The translations under genes were made by a program, and so were the position numbers. DNA of 41,378 nucleotides from Sphingomonas sp. (GTDB lineage: Bacteria > Pseudomonadota > Alphaproteobacteria > Sphingomonadales > Sphingomonadaceae): positions 1-41,378 of the forward strand of contig NZ_JANXNX010000107.1 of the NCBI RefSeq assembly GCF_025353885.1. The letters are read 5' to 3'. Below the pieces are notes generated by a model. That model was not told the DNA's origin. It was given only the letters and a program-made list of their open reading frames with translations, and made no database searches. How positions within the stretch are numbered: position 1 is the stretch's first letter; every line of letters begins with the position of its first letter. Positions 25,376 through 36,477 of the stretch are shown piece after piece.

Positions 25376-27346
25376 CTATTCCATTTCGAGAATAATTGCA
25401 TCGACCGCGAGGCTGTCGCCCGCTGCTGCGCTCAGGCTTTTCACCATGCCCGACTTTTCTGCCCGCAGGATGTTTTCCATCTTCATGGCCTCGACGACGG
25501 CCAGCGGCTGGCCGGCTTCGACCTTTTCCCCTGCCGCAACATGAAGAGTGACCAGCAGGCCGGGCATCGGGGCGAGCAGGAAACGGGACATGTCGGGCGG
25601 GACTTTCTCGATCATGTGGCGTGCAAGTGGGGCGATGTGCGCGGGCAGGACGCGGACGACATGGCTGGCCCCGCGCGTGGTCAGCTTGAACCCGGCGCGG
25701 GTACGGACGATCTTCACCGCCAAAGGCTCGTCACCGACTTCAGCATCGATGATCCGGTCGCCGGGGGTGTATTCCATGGCGAGGTCGAGCGGGACGCCGT
25801 CCACGGCAATGTCATCACCAGCAAGCGTCACATCGTGCGTGGCTTCGGCGATAAGAACTTGCCACGAACAGGGCGGTGACAGGCGGTTCCCGAGTTGTCC
25901 GTCGACGCGGCGGGCGCGGTCGGCTTCTGCGGTGGCGGCGAAGGCCGCAATGGCGGCGAGTGAGCGGAGGAGGTCGGCAGAAGCGGGGGCACCGTGGAAC
26001 CCGTTGGGATACTCCTCCGCGATAAAGCCCGTCGTTAGGTGCCCGGCACGGAAGCGGGGGTGCTGCATGATCGCCGACAGGAAGTCGAGGTTGTGGCCGA
26101 CGCCTTCCAGTTCAAACTGGTCCAGCGCAAGTATCTGCTTGTCGATCGCTTCTTCGCGGGTTTCGCCGTAGGTAATGAGTTTGGCGATCATGGGATCGTA
26201 GAAGATCGAGACTTCGCCGCCTTCCTTCACACCGTCGTCGACCCGGACGCCGCCGGTTTCTTCGGGCGGCTGGTAGCGCACCAGGCGACCGGTCGAGGGC
26301 AGGAAGCCGCGATACGGATCTTCGGCATAGACGCGGTTTTCGATGGCCCAGCCGGTGAGCTTCACGTCGTTCTGCGACATCGGCAGCTTCTCACCGTAAG
26401 CGACGCGGATCATCTGTTCGACCAGATCGACGCCGGTGATATACTCGGTGACGGGATGTTCGACCTGTAGCCGGGTGTTCATTTCGAGAAAGTAGAAGCT
26501 CTTGTCCGCACCAACGATAAGTTCGACCGTGCCTGCCGAATAATAGCCCACCGCGCGGGCGAGGGCGACGGCCTGTTCACCCATTTCCTTGCGCATTTCG
26601 GGCGTGACGAAGGGCGAGGGGGCCTCTTCGACAACTTTCTGGTGACGGCGCTGGATCGAGCATTCTCGCTCGCCCAGGTACAGGAGCGTGCCGTGCTGAT
26701 CGCCCAAAATCTGGATTTCGATGTGATGGGGGCTGACAATGAACTTTTCGATGAAGACGCGGTCGTCGCCGAAACTGGCAAGCCCTTCGCGCTTGGTTGC
26801 TTCGAAACCTTCACGAACATCCTGTTCGGACCAGGCGAGGCGCATCCCCTTGCCGCCGCCGCCGGCGGACGCCTTCATCATCACCGGATAGCCGATGGCC
26901 CCCGCGATCTCGACCGCGTGTTCGGTGCTATCGATTTCACCGACGAAGCCGGGGACGACCGAGACACCAGCGGCTTTTGCCAGCTTCTTGGATTCGATCT
27001 TGTCGCCCATCGCCGCGATGGCGCCGATGGGGGGTCCGATGAAGGCGATGCCGTTGTCGGCCAGGGCTTGCGCGAACGAAGTGCGTTCGGACAGGAAGCC
27101 GTAGCCGGGATGGACGGCCTCTGCCCCAGTTTGCTTGCACGCCGCAATGATCTTGTCGGCGAGCAGATAGGACTGCGCGGCGGGGGAGGGGCCGATGTGG
27201 ACCGCTTCATCGGCCATCAACACGAACGGGCTGCGCGCGTCGGCGTCCGAATAGATCGCCACGGTGGCGATGCCCATTTTCTTGGCGGTGCGGATAACCC
27301 GGCAAGCGATTTCGCCACGATTGGCGATGAGGATTTTTTTGAACAC
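25376..27346 (-). CDS. pccA: Propionyl-CoA carboxylase alpha subunit (biotin carboxylase + biotin carrier)
   Basis: 656 aa. Residues about 1-450 are the ATP-grasp biotin carboxylase (KILIANRGEIACRVIRTA at the start, SAGGGGKGMR glycine loop, EMNTRLQVEHPVTE). A linker/BT domain follows and the biotinyl domain closes the protein with AMKM, Lys622 being biotinylated. The enzyme carboxylates biotin for transfer by PccB to propionyl-CoA. The start is GTG (27346-27344). It lies 53 nt after bioB in the propionyl-CoA operon. Activity on other acyl-CoAs cannot be excluded from sequence. Confidence 0.95.
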   Translation of the reverse strand: MFKKILIANRGEIACRVIRTAKKMGIATVAIYSDADARSPFVLMADEAVHIGPSPAAQSYLLADKIIAACKQTGAEAVHPGYGFLSERTSFAQALADNGIAFIGPPIGAIAAMGDKIESKKLAKAAGVSVVPGFVGEIDSTEHAVEIAGAIGYPVMMKASAGGGGKGMRLAWSEQDVREGFEATKREGLASFGDDRVFIEKFIVSPHHIEIQILGDQHGTLLYLGERECSIQRRHQKVVEEAPSPFVTPEMRKEMGEQAVALARAVGYYSAGTVELIVGADKSFYFLEMNTRLQVEHPVTEYITGVDLVEQMIRVAYGEKLPMSQNDVKLTGWAIENRVYAEDPYRGFLPSTGRLVRYQPPEETGGVRVDDGVKEGGEVSIFYDPMIAKLITYGETREEAIDKQILALDQFELEGVGHNLDFLSAIMQHPRFRAGHLTTGFIAEEYPNGFHGAPASADLLRSLAAIAAFAATAEADRARRVDGQLGNRLSPPCSWQVLIAEATHDVTLAGDDIAVDGVPLDLAMEYTPGDRIIDAEVGDEPLAVKIVRTRAGFKLTTRGASHVVRVLPAHIAPLARHMIEKVPPDMSRFLLAPMPGLLVTLHVAAGEKVEAGQPLAVVEAMKMENILRAEKSGMVKSLSAAAGDSLAVDAIILEME

Positions 27347-27399
27347 GTTGGCGGGTTTCCGTTAATTAAGGCGGCGAAGATAGGCGGTCGCGTGTCCTT

Positions 27400-28446
27400 C
27401 TATTCGGCAGCGACTGCCAAGGTGTTTGGCCGCATCGGTTCAGCACCTTCCATCGGCTTCAGCCCCAGTTTAGCGAACAGAGCATGGTCCGCGCCGTTAC
27501 CGGCGTTGTCGGTGGTGAGCAATTTGTCGCCGGTAAAAATGCTATTCGCGCCCGCCATGAAGGCGAGCGCCTGTGTCGCGTCGCTCATGCTTTCGCGGCC
27601 TGCGGACAGGCGTACCATGCTGAGGGGCATGGCGATGCGGGCGACGGCGATGGTGCGGACGAATTCGATGTCGTCCAGTTTGGCCATCGGCGTGTCGGCG
27701 AGCATATCGCCCAGCACAGTGCCGCGCACCGGCACGAGCGCATTGACGGGGACGCTTTCGGGGTGTTTGGGCAGGGTGGCGAGCGCGTGGACGAAGCCGA
27801 CGCGGTCAGCGCGGGTTTCGCCCATGCCGACAATGCCGCCGCAGCAGACCGAAATGCCTGCGTCACGGACTTCGGAAAGCGTGTCGAGCCGGTCCTGGAA
27901 CGTGCGCGTCGTGATGACGTTGCCGTAATTTTCAGGCGAGGTGTCGATGTTGTGATTGTAATAATCGAGGCCTGCATCGCCGAGGCGTCGGGCCTGGTCG
28001 CCGGTCAGCATTCCTAAAGTCATGCAGGTTTCGAGGCCCATTGCGCGAACGCCCTCGACCATCTCGACGATGGCATCCATGTCGCGGTCCTTGGGGTTGC
28101 GCCATGCGGCACCCATGCAGAAACGCTGCGATCCGGAGGCTTTGGCTTCGGCGGCGGAGGCGAGGACGTTGGCGACATCCATCAGCTTTTCAGCTTTCAA
28201 GCCGGAGTCCGAGGATGACGATTGCGAGCAATAGCCGCAGTCTTCGGGGCAGCCGCCGGTCTTGATCGACAGCAATGTGCAAAGCTGCACTTCGCTGGGC
28301 GCGTGGTTGGTGCGGTGGACGGTCTGCGCACGGAACATGAGTTCGTCGAAGGGCAGGTCGAACAGCGCGGCGATTTCGGCGCGGGTCCAGTCACACCGCA
28401 TTTCCGCGGCCTGCGCCGGGGAACGGTCAAGCGTCAAGTTCGTCAT
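27400..28446 (-). CDS. bioB: Biotin synthase
   Basis: 348 aa radical-SAM enzyme that inserts sulfur into dethiobiotin. The 4Fe-4S cluster cysteines are C66, C70 and C73 in [34 protein letters not shown] and the later [11 protein letters not shown] are BioB marks. ATG 28446 overlaps the preceding gene's stop by 4 nt; the frame continues upstream for about 175 codons without family sequence. No other biotin-synthesis gene is here, so bioB seems to be placed with its consumer, the biotin enzyme PccA. Confidence 0.95.
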   Translation of the reverse strand: MTNLTLDRSPAQAAEMRCDWTRAEIAALFDLPFDELMFRAQTVHRTNHAPSEVQLCTLLSIKTGGCPEDCGYCSQSSSSDSGLKAEKLMDVANVLASAAEAKASGSQRFCMGAAWRNPKDRDMDAIVEMVEGVRAMGLETCMTLGMLTGDQARRLGDAGLDYYNHNIDTSPENYGNVITTRTFQDRLDTLSEVRDAGISVCCGGIVGMGETRADRVGFVHALATLPKHPESVPVNALVPVRGTVLGDMLADTPMAKLDDIEFVRTIAVARIAMPLSMVRLSAGRESMSDATQALAFMAGANSIFTGDKLLTTDNAGNGADHALFAKLGLKPMEGAEPMRPNTLAVAAE

Positions 28447-28807
28447 TTCGATTTCACCAATCCGGCAAGTTGTTTTGTCCGCGCGTCGGTCATACGTGCG
28501 CGGCAGTTGGCGATGACCATCGGTTGCATCGATCCGCCGGAAACTTCTAGCCCCTCGACCACGCATTGCCGGTCGCGATACTGGAGCCATGCACGCTGGG
28601 CGGCGAGCAGCGCGGGCGCATAGCCGGGGCCACCGCCACGCGACGTGTCGGACGCATCGCGCTTTTTCATCACGCCATAGGTTGCCGACCACTGACGGTT
28701 GATCCGACCATCGGCGACGTGCGCGTCCATGGCGGCGCAGGCGTTCATGTCGGTCTGCGTCGTTGCACTGGAGCAGGTCGCTGCGGTGGCGAGGATGAGA
28801 AGGGCGA

Positions 28808-28811
<4 letters not shown>
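28443..28811 (-). CDS. LprI-family (DUF1311) putative envelope protein
   Basis: 122 aa. A short hydrophobic leader ([16 protein letters not shown]) suggests export. The body has the lysozyme-inhibitor LprI/DUF1311 pattern: [19 protein letters not shown] near the start, then [19 protein letters not shown] and a late Cys in [14 protein letters not shown]. The conserved cysteines should form disulfides in the periplasm. It overlaps scpA upstream and bioB downstream by 4 nt each (ATGA), so it is firmly in the operon although its function has no obvious tie to propionyl-CoA. Confidence 0.85.
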
Positions 28812-30944
<2,133 letters not shown>

Positions 30945-30955
<11 letters not shown>

Positions 30956-31361
30956 TGGGAGTCTCCATGATTTCGGTCAGCATACCGCCCATGTCTTTTG
31001 GATGGACGAAAAAGATCAGCGTCCCGTGCGCGCCGATGCGGGGTTCCCCCAGCACGCGTTTGCCGAGCGCGAGAAGCTCGTCGCGGGCAGCGTGGATGTC
31101 GGGAACTTCGAAACAGATGTGATGCTGGCCACCGAGCGGGTTCTTGGCGAGGAAACCGTGGATTGGCGAGTTTGCGCCCAGTGGCTCGATCAGTTCGATC
31201 TGCGCGTTTGGGGTGTCCACGAAACAGACCTTCACGCCCTGGGCGGGGAGGTCGAAGGGTTCATGAATTATGGTCGCGCCCATCACATCGCGCCAATGCG
31301 TGGCGCTGGCTTGGATCGAGGGCGTTGCGACGCCAATGTGGTTCAGTCGGCCTAGTTTCAT
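30945..31361 (-). CDS. mce: Methylmalonyl-CoA epimerase
   Basis: 138 aa vicinal-oxygen-chelate protein that interconverts the (S) and (R) forms of methylmalonyl-CoA, linking PccAB to the mutase. [11 protein letters not shown] (metal His), [12 protein letters not shown] (second His), ELIEPLG (Glu) and [14 protein letters not shown] near the C-terminus are characteristic. ATG 31361 starts 10 nt after pccB; its end overlaps scpA. Confidence 0.94.
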
Positions 31362-31371
31362 GTGAAATCAC

Positions 31372-32898
31372 TCAAAGTGGAATATTGTCATGCTTTTTCC
31401 ACGGATTTTCCAGAACCTTGTTCCGGAGCTTCCGTAGGCCCGTCGCGATGCGTTTGCGGGTAGCGTGGGGCATGATGACTTCGTCGATAAACCCCTTGCT
31501 CGCCGCGATGAAAGGGTTGGCGAAGCGGGCTTCATATTCCTTGGTGCGTTCTGCGATTTCTTCCGGAGTCTTGCCACGGAAGATGATTTCGACGGCCCCT
31601 TTCGCACCCATCACGGCGATCTCTGCGGTCGGCCAGGCGTAGTTGAGGTCACCGCGCAGATGCTTGGAGGCCATCACGTCGTAAGCGCCGCCATAGGCCT
31701 TGCGGGTGATGATCGTGATCTTCGGCACCGTGGCTTCGGCATAGGCGAACAGCAGTTTGGCGCCATGCTTGATGATGCCGCTGTGTTCCTGACCAACGCC
31801 CGGGAGGAAGCCGGGAACGTCGACGAAGGTGAGGATCGGGATGTCAAAGGCGTCGCAGAACCGCACGAACCGCGCGGCCTTCTTTGACGAATTGATGTCA
31901 AGGCAACCGGCGAGGACCATCGGCTGATTGGCGACGACGCCGACGGTGCGGCCTTCGATACGGCCGAAACCGATCAGGATGTTGCCGGCATGGGCAGGCT
32001 GGATCTCAAAGAAATCGCCCTCGTCGAGCGTCTTCACGATAATCTCGTGCATATCGTATGGCTGGTTCGCGTTGGCGGGGATCAGCATGTCGAGGCTGTC
32101 CTCGATCCGGTCCCACTCGTCCGCAGTCGGGCGCTCCGGCACGGGCGAACGGTTCGATGCGGGGAGAAAGTCGATCAGGTCGCGGGCGGCCAGCAATGTC
32201 TCTATGTCGTTTTCGAACGCATTGTCCGCGACGCCCGATTTGGTGGTGTGGGTGAGCGCGCCGCCAAGCGCTTCCTGCGTCACGATTTCGTTGGTCACAG
32301 TCTTCACGACGTCGGGGCCGGTCACGAACATATAGCTCGAATCCTTCACCATGAAGATGAAGTCGGTCATCGCTGGCGAGTAAACCGCACCGCCTGCGCA
32401 CGGCCCCATGATAAGGCTGAGCTGGGGTACGACGCCCGATGCCAGCACGTTGCGCTGAAACACTTCAGCATAGCCACCGAGCGAGGCCACACCCTCCTGA
32501 ATACGTGCGCCGCCGCTGTCGTTCAATCCGATGATGGGGGCGCCGACCTTCATGGCGGAATCCATCACCTTGCAGATTTTTTGTGCGTGCCGTTCGGAGA
32601 GCGAGCCGCCGAACACGGTGAAGTCCTGGCTGAATACGAAGACTAGTCGTCCGTTGATGGTCCCTGAGCCGGTGACGACGCCGTCGCCAGGGATGATCGT
32701 CTCGTGCATGCCGAAATCAACACAATTATGTTCCACATACATGTCGAGTTCTTCGAAGGAGCCTTCGTCCAGCAACACGCCGAGGCGCTCACGGGCGGTC
32801 AGGCGGCCCTTGCTGTGCTGTGCGTCGATCCGCTTTTGGCCACCGCCCATATGCGCGGTAGCACGACGTCGCTCGAGATCTTGAATAATAGACTGCAC
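31372..32898 (-). CDS. pccB: Propionyl-CoA carboxylase beta subunit (carboxyltransferase)
   Basis: 508 aa from GTG 32898 (AAGGG about 7 nt upstream; gives the usual length of about 510; the frame extends 19 codons further without family similarity). Two crotonase-like halves: the acyl-CoA half with [22 protein letters not shown] and [13 protein letters not shown], the biotin half with DVPGFLPG and AYGGAYDVM. Transfers the carboxyl from biotin to propionyl-CoA. First gene of the operon. A TTTGCAAA site lies 65 nt upstream of the start. Confidence 0.95.
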   Translation of the reverse strand: MQSIIQDLERRRATAHMGGGQKRIDAQHSKGRLTARERLGVLLDEGSFEELDMYVEHNCVDFGMHETIIPGDGVVTGSGTINGRLVFVFSQDFTVFGGSLSERHAQKICKVMDSAMKVGAPIIGLNDSGGARIQEGVASLGGYAEVFQRNVLASGVVPQLSLIMGPCAGGAVYSPAMTDFIFMVKDSSYMFVTGPDVVKTVTNEIVTQEALGGALTHTTKSGVADNAFENDIETLLAARDLIDFLPASNRSPVPERPTADEWDRIEDSLDMLIPANANQPYDMHEIIVKTLDEGDFFEIQPAHAGNILIGFGRIEGRTVGVVANQPMVLAGCLDINSSKKAARFVRFCDAFDIPILTFVDVPGFLPGVGQEHSGIIKHGAKLLFAYAEATVPKITIITRKAYGGAYDVMASKHLRGDLNYAWPTAEIAVMGAKGAVEIIFRGKTPEEIAERTKEYEARFANPFIAASKGFIDEVIMPHATRKRIATGLRKLRNKVLENPWKKHDNIPL

Positions 32899-32962
32899 AC
32901 AGCGCCCTTCGCGAATGACTTGACTGTTAATTCCGCATAACCTGTGACGGCACAAATGTGAA

Positions 32963-32970
32963 TTTGCAAA
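32963..32970. promoter_or_regulatory. Candidate ScfR/PccR operator TTTGCAAA upstream of pccB
   Basis: A perfect TTTGCAAA palindrome lies 65-72 nt before the pccB start in the divergent promoter region. ScfR-family regulators (PccR, RamB) are known to bind sites built on TTTGCAAA. A ScfR-type gene is at 9913-11301. Only one copy is clear; a second half at the 4-nt spacing described for PccR is not evident. Confidence 0.5.
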
Positions 32971-33129
32971 ACCCCCGATCTCTTCTGTACGCCGATCCTG
33001 TCATCATCATTAACGCTTCATTCTCCCACCGTTCAGCGTCACCCGGTCAATATAGAATTAGTGGCATCGCGACTCGTAGGTTTTGGCGCAGCCTATTCCT
33101 TTCGGGGATGGCGTATAAGGAGATGTAAA

Positions 33130-33531
33130 ATGGGAATGTTGAACAAGGCTTTGCTAGGGTTGGCGCTTAGCGCAAGCGTCCTTTCGATTGCCGCCCCTGC
33201 GGAGGCACAGCGCTACGAAGGACGGCATTACGGTGGTGATTATCATGGCGGATATGGGCACCGCGGCAGCGATGCCGGGCTGGCCATAGGTGTGGGAATT
33301 CTCGGATTGGCCGTCGGCGCCGCCATCGCTTCGGATCATCGTGACGGGGACCGCTATTATGACAGCGGATATCGTGGTTATTACAACGACCCCTATTATC
33401 GCGACTATTATCGTAATGGTGGGGGCTACTATTACGACGCTCCTCGCTACCGGAACTACCGTTCTTGCTGGAGTGAGCGGGTCTGGGATGACTACCGTGG
33501 TGGCTGGGGCATTATCCAGCGCTGCCGTTAA
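33130..33531 (+). CDS. Small exported Gly/Tyr/Arg-rich protein
   Basis: 133 aa from ATG 33130 with AAGGAG 6 nt upstream (an in-frame extension to 33061 lies before this site). Signal peptide MGMLNKALLGLALSASVLSIAAPAEAQ. The mature protein has a His/Gly/Tyr-rich region, a hydrophobic Gly/Ala segment (LAIGVGILGLAVGAAIAS) and a Tyr-Asp-Arg-rich tail ending with SCWSERVWDDYRGGWGI-QRC. Such proteins are widespread in sphingomonads and unassigned. Two late cysteines could pair. Confidence 0.82.
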   Translation: MGMLNKALLGLALSASVLSIAAPAEAQRYEGRHYGGDYHGGYGHRGSDAGLAIGVGILGLAVGAAIASDHRDGDRYYDSGYRGYYNDPYYRDYYRNGGGYYYDAPRYRNYRSCWSERVWDDYRGGWGIIQRCR

Positions 33532-33533
33532 CC

Positions 33534-33926
33534 CTATCGAACGATGAGATATTTGAGGTCAGCCCGAACAATCGGACTGGCCTCATCGTCCTGCCAGCCC
33601 CAAGCCTCGACAAAAGCGAGCTTGCGACCTAGGCGTGTGCATCGAGCGGCGGCAAAAGTGTCGACCAGCTTGCCGCCGCGCAAAAACTCGACTGTTACCG
33701 AGATGGGTTTGAACACGACGTCACCCAAAACATCGCGTAACATAAACCAGGCAGCATTTTCTACCAGTCCGCTGATCGCGCCGCCATGAAGGAAAGCCGG
33801 CCGACCGACAAGATGATCGCCGGGGTGCATGACGATCATTTCACGACCCTCACGCTCCAGCTGTTCGATGCCGAGGACGCGCGCATAGGGTGAATGACCC
33901 ACGAGAGGTGGTGGACTATTCGACAT
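33534..33926 (-). CDS. PaaI-type hotdog thioesterase, second of tandem pair
   Basis: 130 aa from ATG 33926. Hotdog fold with the HGGAISGLVENAAWF helix that lines the acyl-CoA site, and VTVEFLRGGK as the second strand pair. The probable catalytic acid is in the helix after HGG (Glu in LVEN). It overlaps the upstream thioesterase by 11 nt, so both are co-translated. Stops 3 nt from the convergent Tyr-rich gene. Acyl-CoA substrate unknown. Confidence 0.85.
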   Translation of the reverse strand: MSNSPPPLVGHSPYARVLGIEQLEREGREMIVMHPGDHLVGRPAFLHGGAISGLVENAAWFMLRDVLGDVVFKPISVTVEFLRGGKLVDTFAAARCTRLGRKLAFVEAWGWQDDEASPIVRADLKYLIVR

Positions 33927-34344
33927 CGGTAAACATAAATGTCCCAGCAACATGAGCCAGCGGTTTTGCCGGGTCTCCATCGTGCGCCTCACCCCGCACA
34001 AACGCTATTGTCTTTGTCATGCAGTAACATTGGCCACGTCCGACGACCGTTTTACCGGGGATGGCAGGGCGGAGGTAATCGACGCGCATGTCGATGGTTG
34101 CGAGCGGGCGGAACCGCTTCGTTGAGGTCCAGACAGCCATGCTAGACGCCATGTCCATCAGGGTAAAGATTGGTCCCGACGCCAATATGCCCGTGGTCGG
34201 ATCGCCGACCAGCCGTTCGGCGTAAGGCAATGTCAGTTCGACCCAGTCATCACCATGCGCGCCATAAGCGATCCCGATCAACGCATTATGCCCATGGGAA
34301 GCAAGTATCGTTCCGAGCTTGGTGGGATCAAAAGCCAGTATCAT
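33916..34344 (-). CDS. PaaI-type hotdog thioesterase, first of tandem pair
   Basis: 142 aa from ATG 34344. Motifs: GILASGPIFTLMDMASSMAVW, where the usual HGG is replaced by ASG and the acidic residue is Asp in LMDMA, then TIDMRVDYLRPA as in the PaaI/4HBT family. It is divergent from the crotonase gene (90 nt), and the pair plus crotonase may act on one acyl-CoA pathway. The two thioesterases share little sequence, so they look like a heterodimer or two specificities rather than a recent duplication. Confidence 0.85.
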   Translation of the reverse strand: MILAFDPTKLGTILASHGHNALIGIAYGAHGDDWVELTLPYAERLVGDPTTGILASGPIFTLMDMASSMAVWTSTKRFRPLATIDMRVDYLRPAIPGKTVVGRGQCYCMTKTIAFVRGEAHDGDPAKPLAHVAGTFMFTDVE

Positions 34345-34434
34345 AGTCGATCATGATAGCAACGGCCTGACGTTCGCGTAAACCCCGTGACTCCGACAGT
34401 GTGCAAGCTAAAAGCAGCGTCAGGGAGAATTGCG

Positions 34435-35226
34435 ATGCCGATTTCACTCAGCGTGACCGAACATGTCGCCGATGTCCGGCTGGATCGTGCGGACAAAATG
34501 AACGCACTGGACCCTGCGATGTTCGCTGCAATTGCTGACGCCATTGCCACACTGGCCGACACCGCGGGCTTGCGCGCGGTTGTCCTGTCGGGAGAGGGCA
34601 GTGCGTTCTGTGCCGGCCTCGACATGGTGAGCATGGCTTCCGGATTGGGTGTCGGACCGGGGGGCGGGCAGGACTTGGGCGCGCGCACTCACGGCGATGC
34701 CAATATCTTTCAGCATATTGCATGGGGGTGGCGGACGCTGGCGGTGCCGGTGATCGCTGCCGTCCACGGCGTCGCTTTCGGGGGCGGTTTCCAGATCATG
34801 GCTGGCGCCGACATCCGGATCGCTCATCCGGCCACAAGGATGTCGATAATGGAAATAAAATGGGGGCTGGTGCCCGACATGGGGGGCATCGCACTGTGGC
34901 GGACGCTCGTGCGTGACGATGTATTGCGCGAACTGACCTATACCGGGCGCGAGTTTTCGGGCGAAGAAGCGGCGCGCTTGGGATTCGTGACGCGGCTTGC
35001 CGACGATCCGCTGACCGAGGCGATGGCACTGGCGCGGGAGATTGCGGGGAAAAGTCCCGACGCCGTGCGGGGGGCGAAGCTGCTTTATAACTTCGCGGCG
35101 GACGGTGATGGGCCGCAAATTTTAGCGCATGAAACCGAGGAGCAGATGGCGTTACTCGGGTCGGTCAACCAGATCGAGGCGGTGACGGCCAATATGGAAA
35201 AGCGGGTGCCGGATTTTCGAGGGTGA
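34435..35226 (+). CDS. Crotonase/enoyl-CoA hydratase family protein
   Basis: 263 aa from ATG 34435 (CAGGGAGA 7 nt upstream; an in-frame GTG at 34387 is rejected). Crotonase fold with SGEGSAFCAGLDM (first oxyanion loop) and HGVAFGGGFQIMAGADIRIA (second). The residue after the MSIMEIKWGLVPDMGG segment is in the normal position of the catalytic acid. Specific reaction (hydratase or isomerase) cannot be fixed. Confidence 0.9.
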   Translation: MPISLSVTEHVADVRLDRADKMNALDPAMFAAIADAIATLADTAGLRAVVLSGEGSAFCAGLDMVSMASGLGVGPGGGQDLGARTHGDANIFQHIAWGWRTLAVPVIAAVHGVAFGGGFQIMAGADIRIAHPATRMSIMEIKWGLVPDMGGIALWRTLVRDDVLRELTYTGREFSGEEAARLGFVTRLADDPLTEAMALAREIAGKSPDAVRGAKLLYNFAADGDGPQILAHETEEQMALLGSVNQIEAVTANMEKRVPDFRG

Positions 35227-35320
35227 GTATCTGGACTTTGTGCCATAGGTAACTCGTTAATGTTCTTTATTTGTTCCGATTTATGGTTATAGCGGCCGAC
35301 ACCATCACGGGGAGATTGGC

Positions 35321-36063
35321 GTGCCGGGAACCAAGAGCAACATCGCATGCGACGGGTACTTGGTAGCGTTCGGCACCTACCTACGGACTGGGCATCGGCG
35401 CGCGCCCGATCAGGTTGAACTGAAATATAACCATAATCATGATCCCGCGATGGGAGGTTCACCTTTGGTACGGGCGGACGCTTTTATACCGAGGGCGGTG
35501 GAAGTGCAGGCGGCGGTGGAGCGACCGGACGTTGGAATTCGCCAACGAAACATGTCCTTCCCCGTAGACCCAAAAGCAAAGTCGGCCCGGTCGTTTTTAC
35601 CCGTGAAGTTCCAATTGGCCGCGCAGGAAGACCGGCGTTAGGCGAGGTCGGAACCCACGAGACAAGAAACGGTTACGATTTTGCATTGGATAGCGCCAAG
35701 CGCACGCGGTTGGTGACGGGCACTTTGAGGCTGGCAGATGCCAAGCGGTCGCAGGCCAGTCAGCGGAACGCAGGCAAGCCGGATCGTTTGTCCACCGACC
35801 ACGATGGTCATTGCATCGCACGCCGCTTCGACGGTCCGACAGAAGCATTCAACCACTTCACGCAAGACGGGAATTTTAATCGAGGCGCCTACAAATCGAT
35901 GGAGAATGTTTGGGCAAATGATGTTCGGGCGGGTCATAAAATTACTGTAAGCATCACACCTACTTATCAAGGTCAATCCAAGCGGCCATCGTCGATCGAT
36001 GTAAATTACTTTGTGGATGGAGCACGTCGTCGGCAGTCCTTTAAGAACTCCCCGGGAGGATGA
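35321..36063 (+). pseudogene. DNA/RNA non-specific endonuclease toxin, single-base frameshift
   Basis: GTG 35321 with GGGGAGA upstream opens a frame with DGYLVAFGTYLRTG and VELKYNHNHDP, then the correct reading continues in another frame from about 35443: DGRFTFGTGG, a Gly-rich linker, and a C-terminal nuclease domain (about 35800-36050) with DHDGHCIARRF, NRGAYKSMENVWA, and SKRPSSIDVNY. This matches the Endonuclea_NS_2 family, the DGH His being catalytic. Adding one base near 35443-35447 (a C, giving DPRDGRFTF) restores a 247-aa protein; in the second frame alone the only start is TTG 35686. The stop abuts the immunity gene. Could also be an assembly error. Confidence 0.65.
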
Positions 36064-36064
36064 C

Positions 36065-36455
36065 GTGAAGCCACTGGAGATCGGTGAAATCTATGCGCAT
36101 ATTGGCAGACTCATTGTCAAGGATCTTGGTATCAGCGGGGAAGGAGCGTTTCTCTATGCAGAAGCGGGGCGCGCTTGGGCAGGGGGGGATATTCCGGGAA
36201 TTGGGCAACCGGATTTTGTATAGGGATCCTTCGAAAGAATTGCTCGACCGCATTATGGATGCTTGGGACGCTACCGAGGCCGATAAAAAGTGGGAAGTCA
36301 TGCAATACACGGTTATAAATGGGACGTTTCAAGCCACATTCGAGTTTCCCGATGAACTGGACCCCGACGAAGGCGGGCATTGGAGGCGCGCGCGTGTGCT
36401 GAGAGAGCGGTATGGCGACAAGCCCGTCGATTACTCCGACCCAGAACCGCGCTGA
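36065..36455 (+). pseudogene. YezG-like immunity protein, frameshift in a 7-G run
   Basis: GTG 36065 follows the toxin stop by 1 nt, with GGGAGGA upstream. Its frame gives EIGEIYAHIGRLIVKDLG and GAFLYAEAG, as in YezG/DUF600 N-termini, and stops at TAG 36221-36223. From the G-run at 36182-36188 the other frame continues GIFRELGNRILYRDP, KKWEVMQYTVINGTFQATFEF and ERYGDKPVDYSD, the usual YezG C-terminus, ending at TGA 36453-36455. With six Gs the frames join into a 129-aa protein of normal length. YezG-type proteins are known antitoxins of LXG-type nucleases with the same endonuclease domain. Homopolymer slippage or sequencing error can each explain it. Confidence 0.62.
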
Positions 36456-36477
36456 GCCCGATCAACCGTCCTGTCCC

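Noticed and set aside
26642-27928. 428-codon open frame on the plus strand
   Set aside because: Antisense to pccA and bioB, with no recognisable domain.
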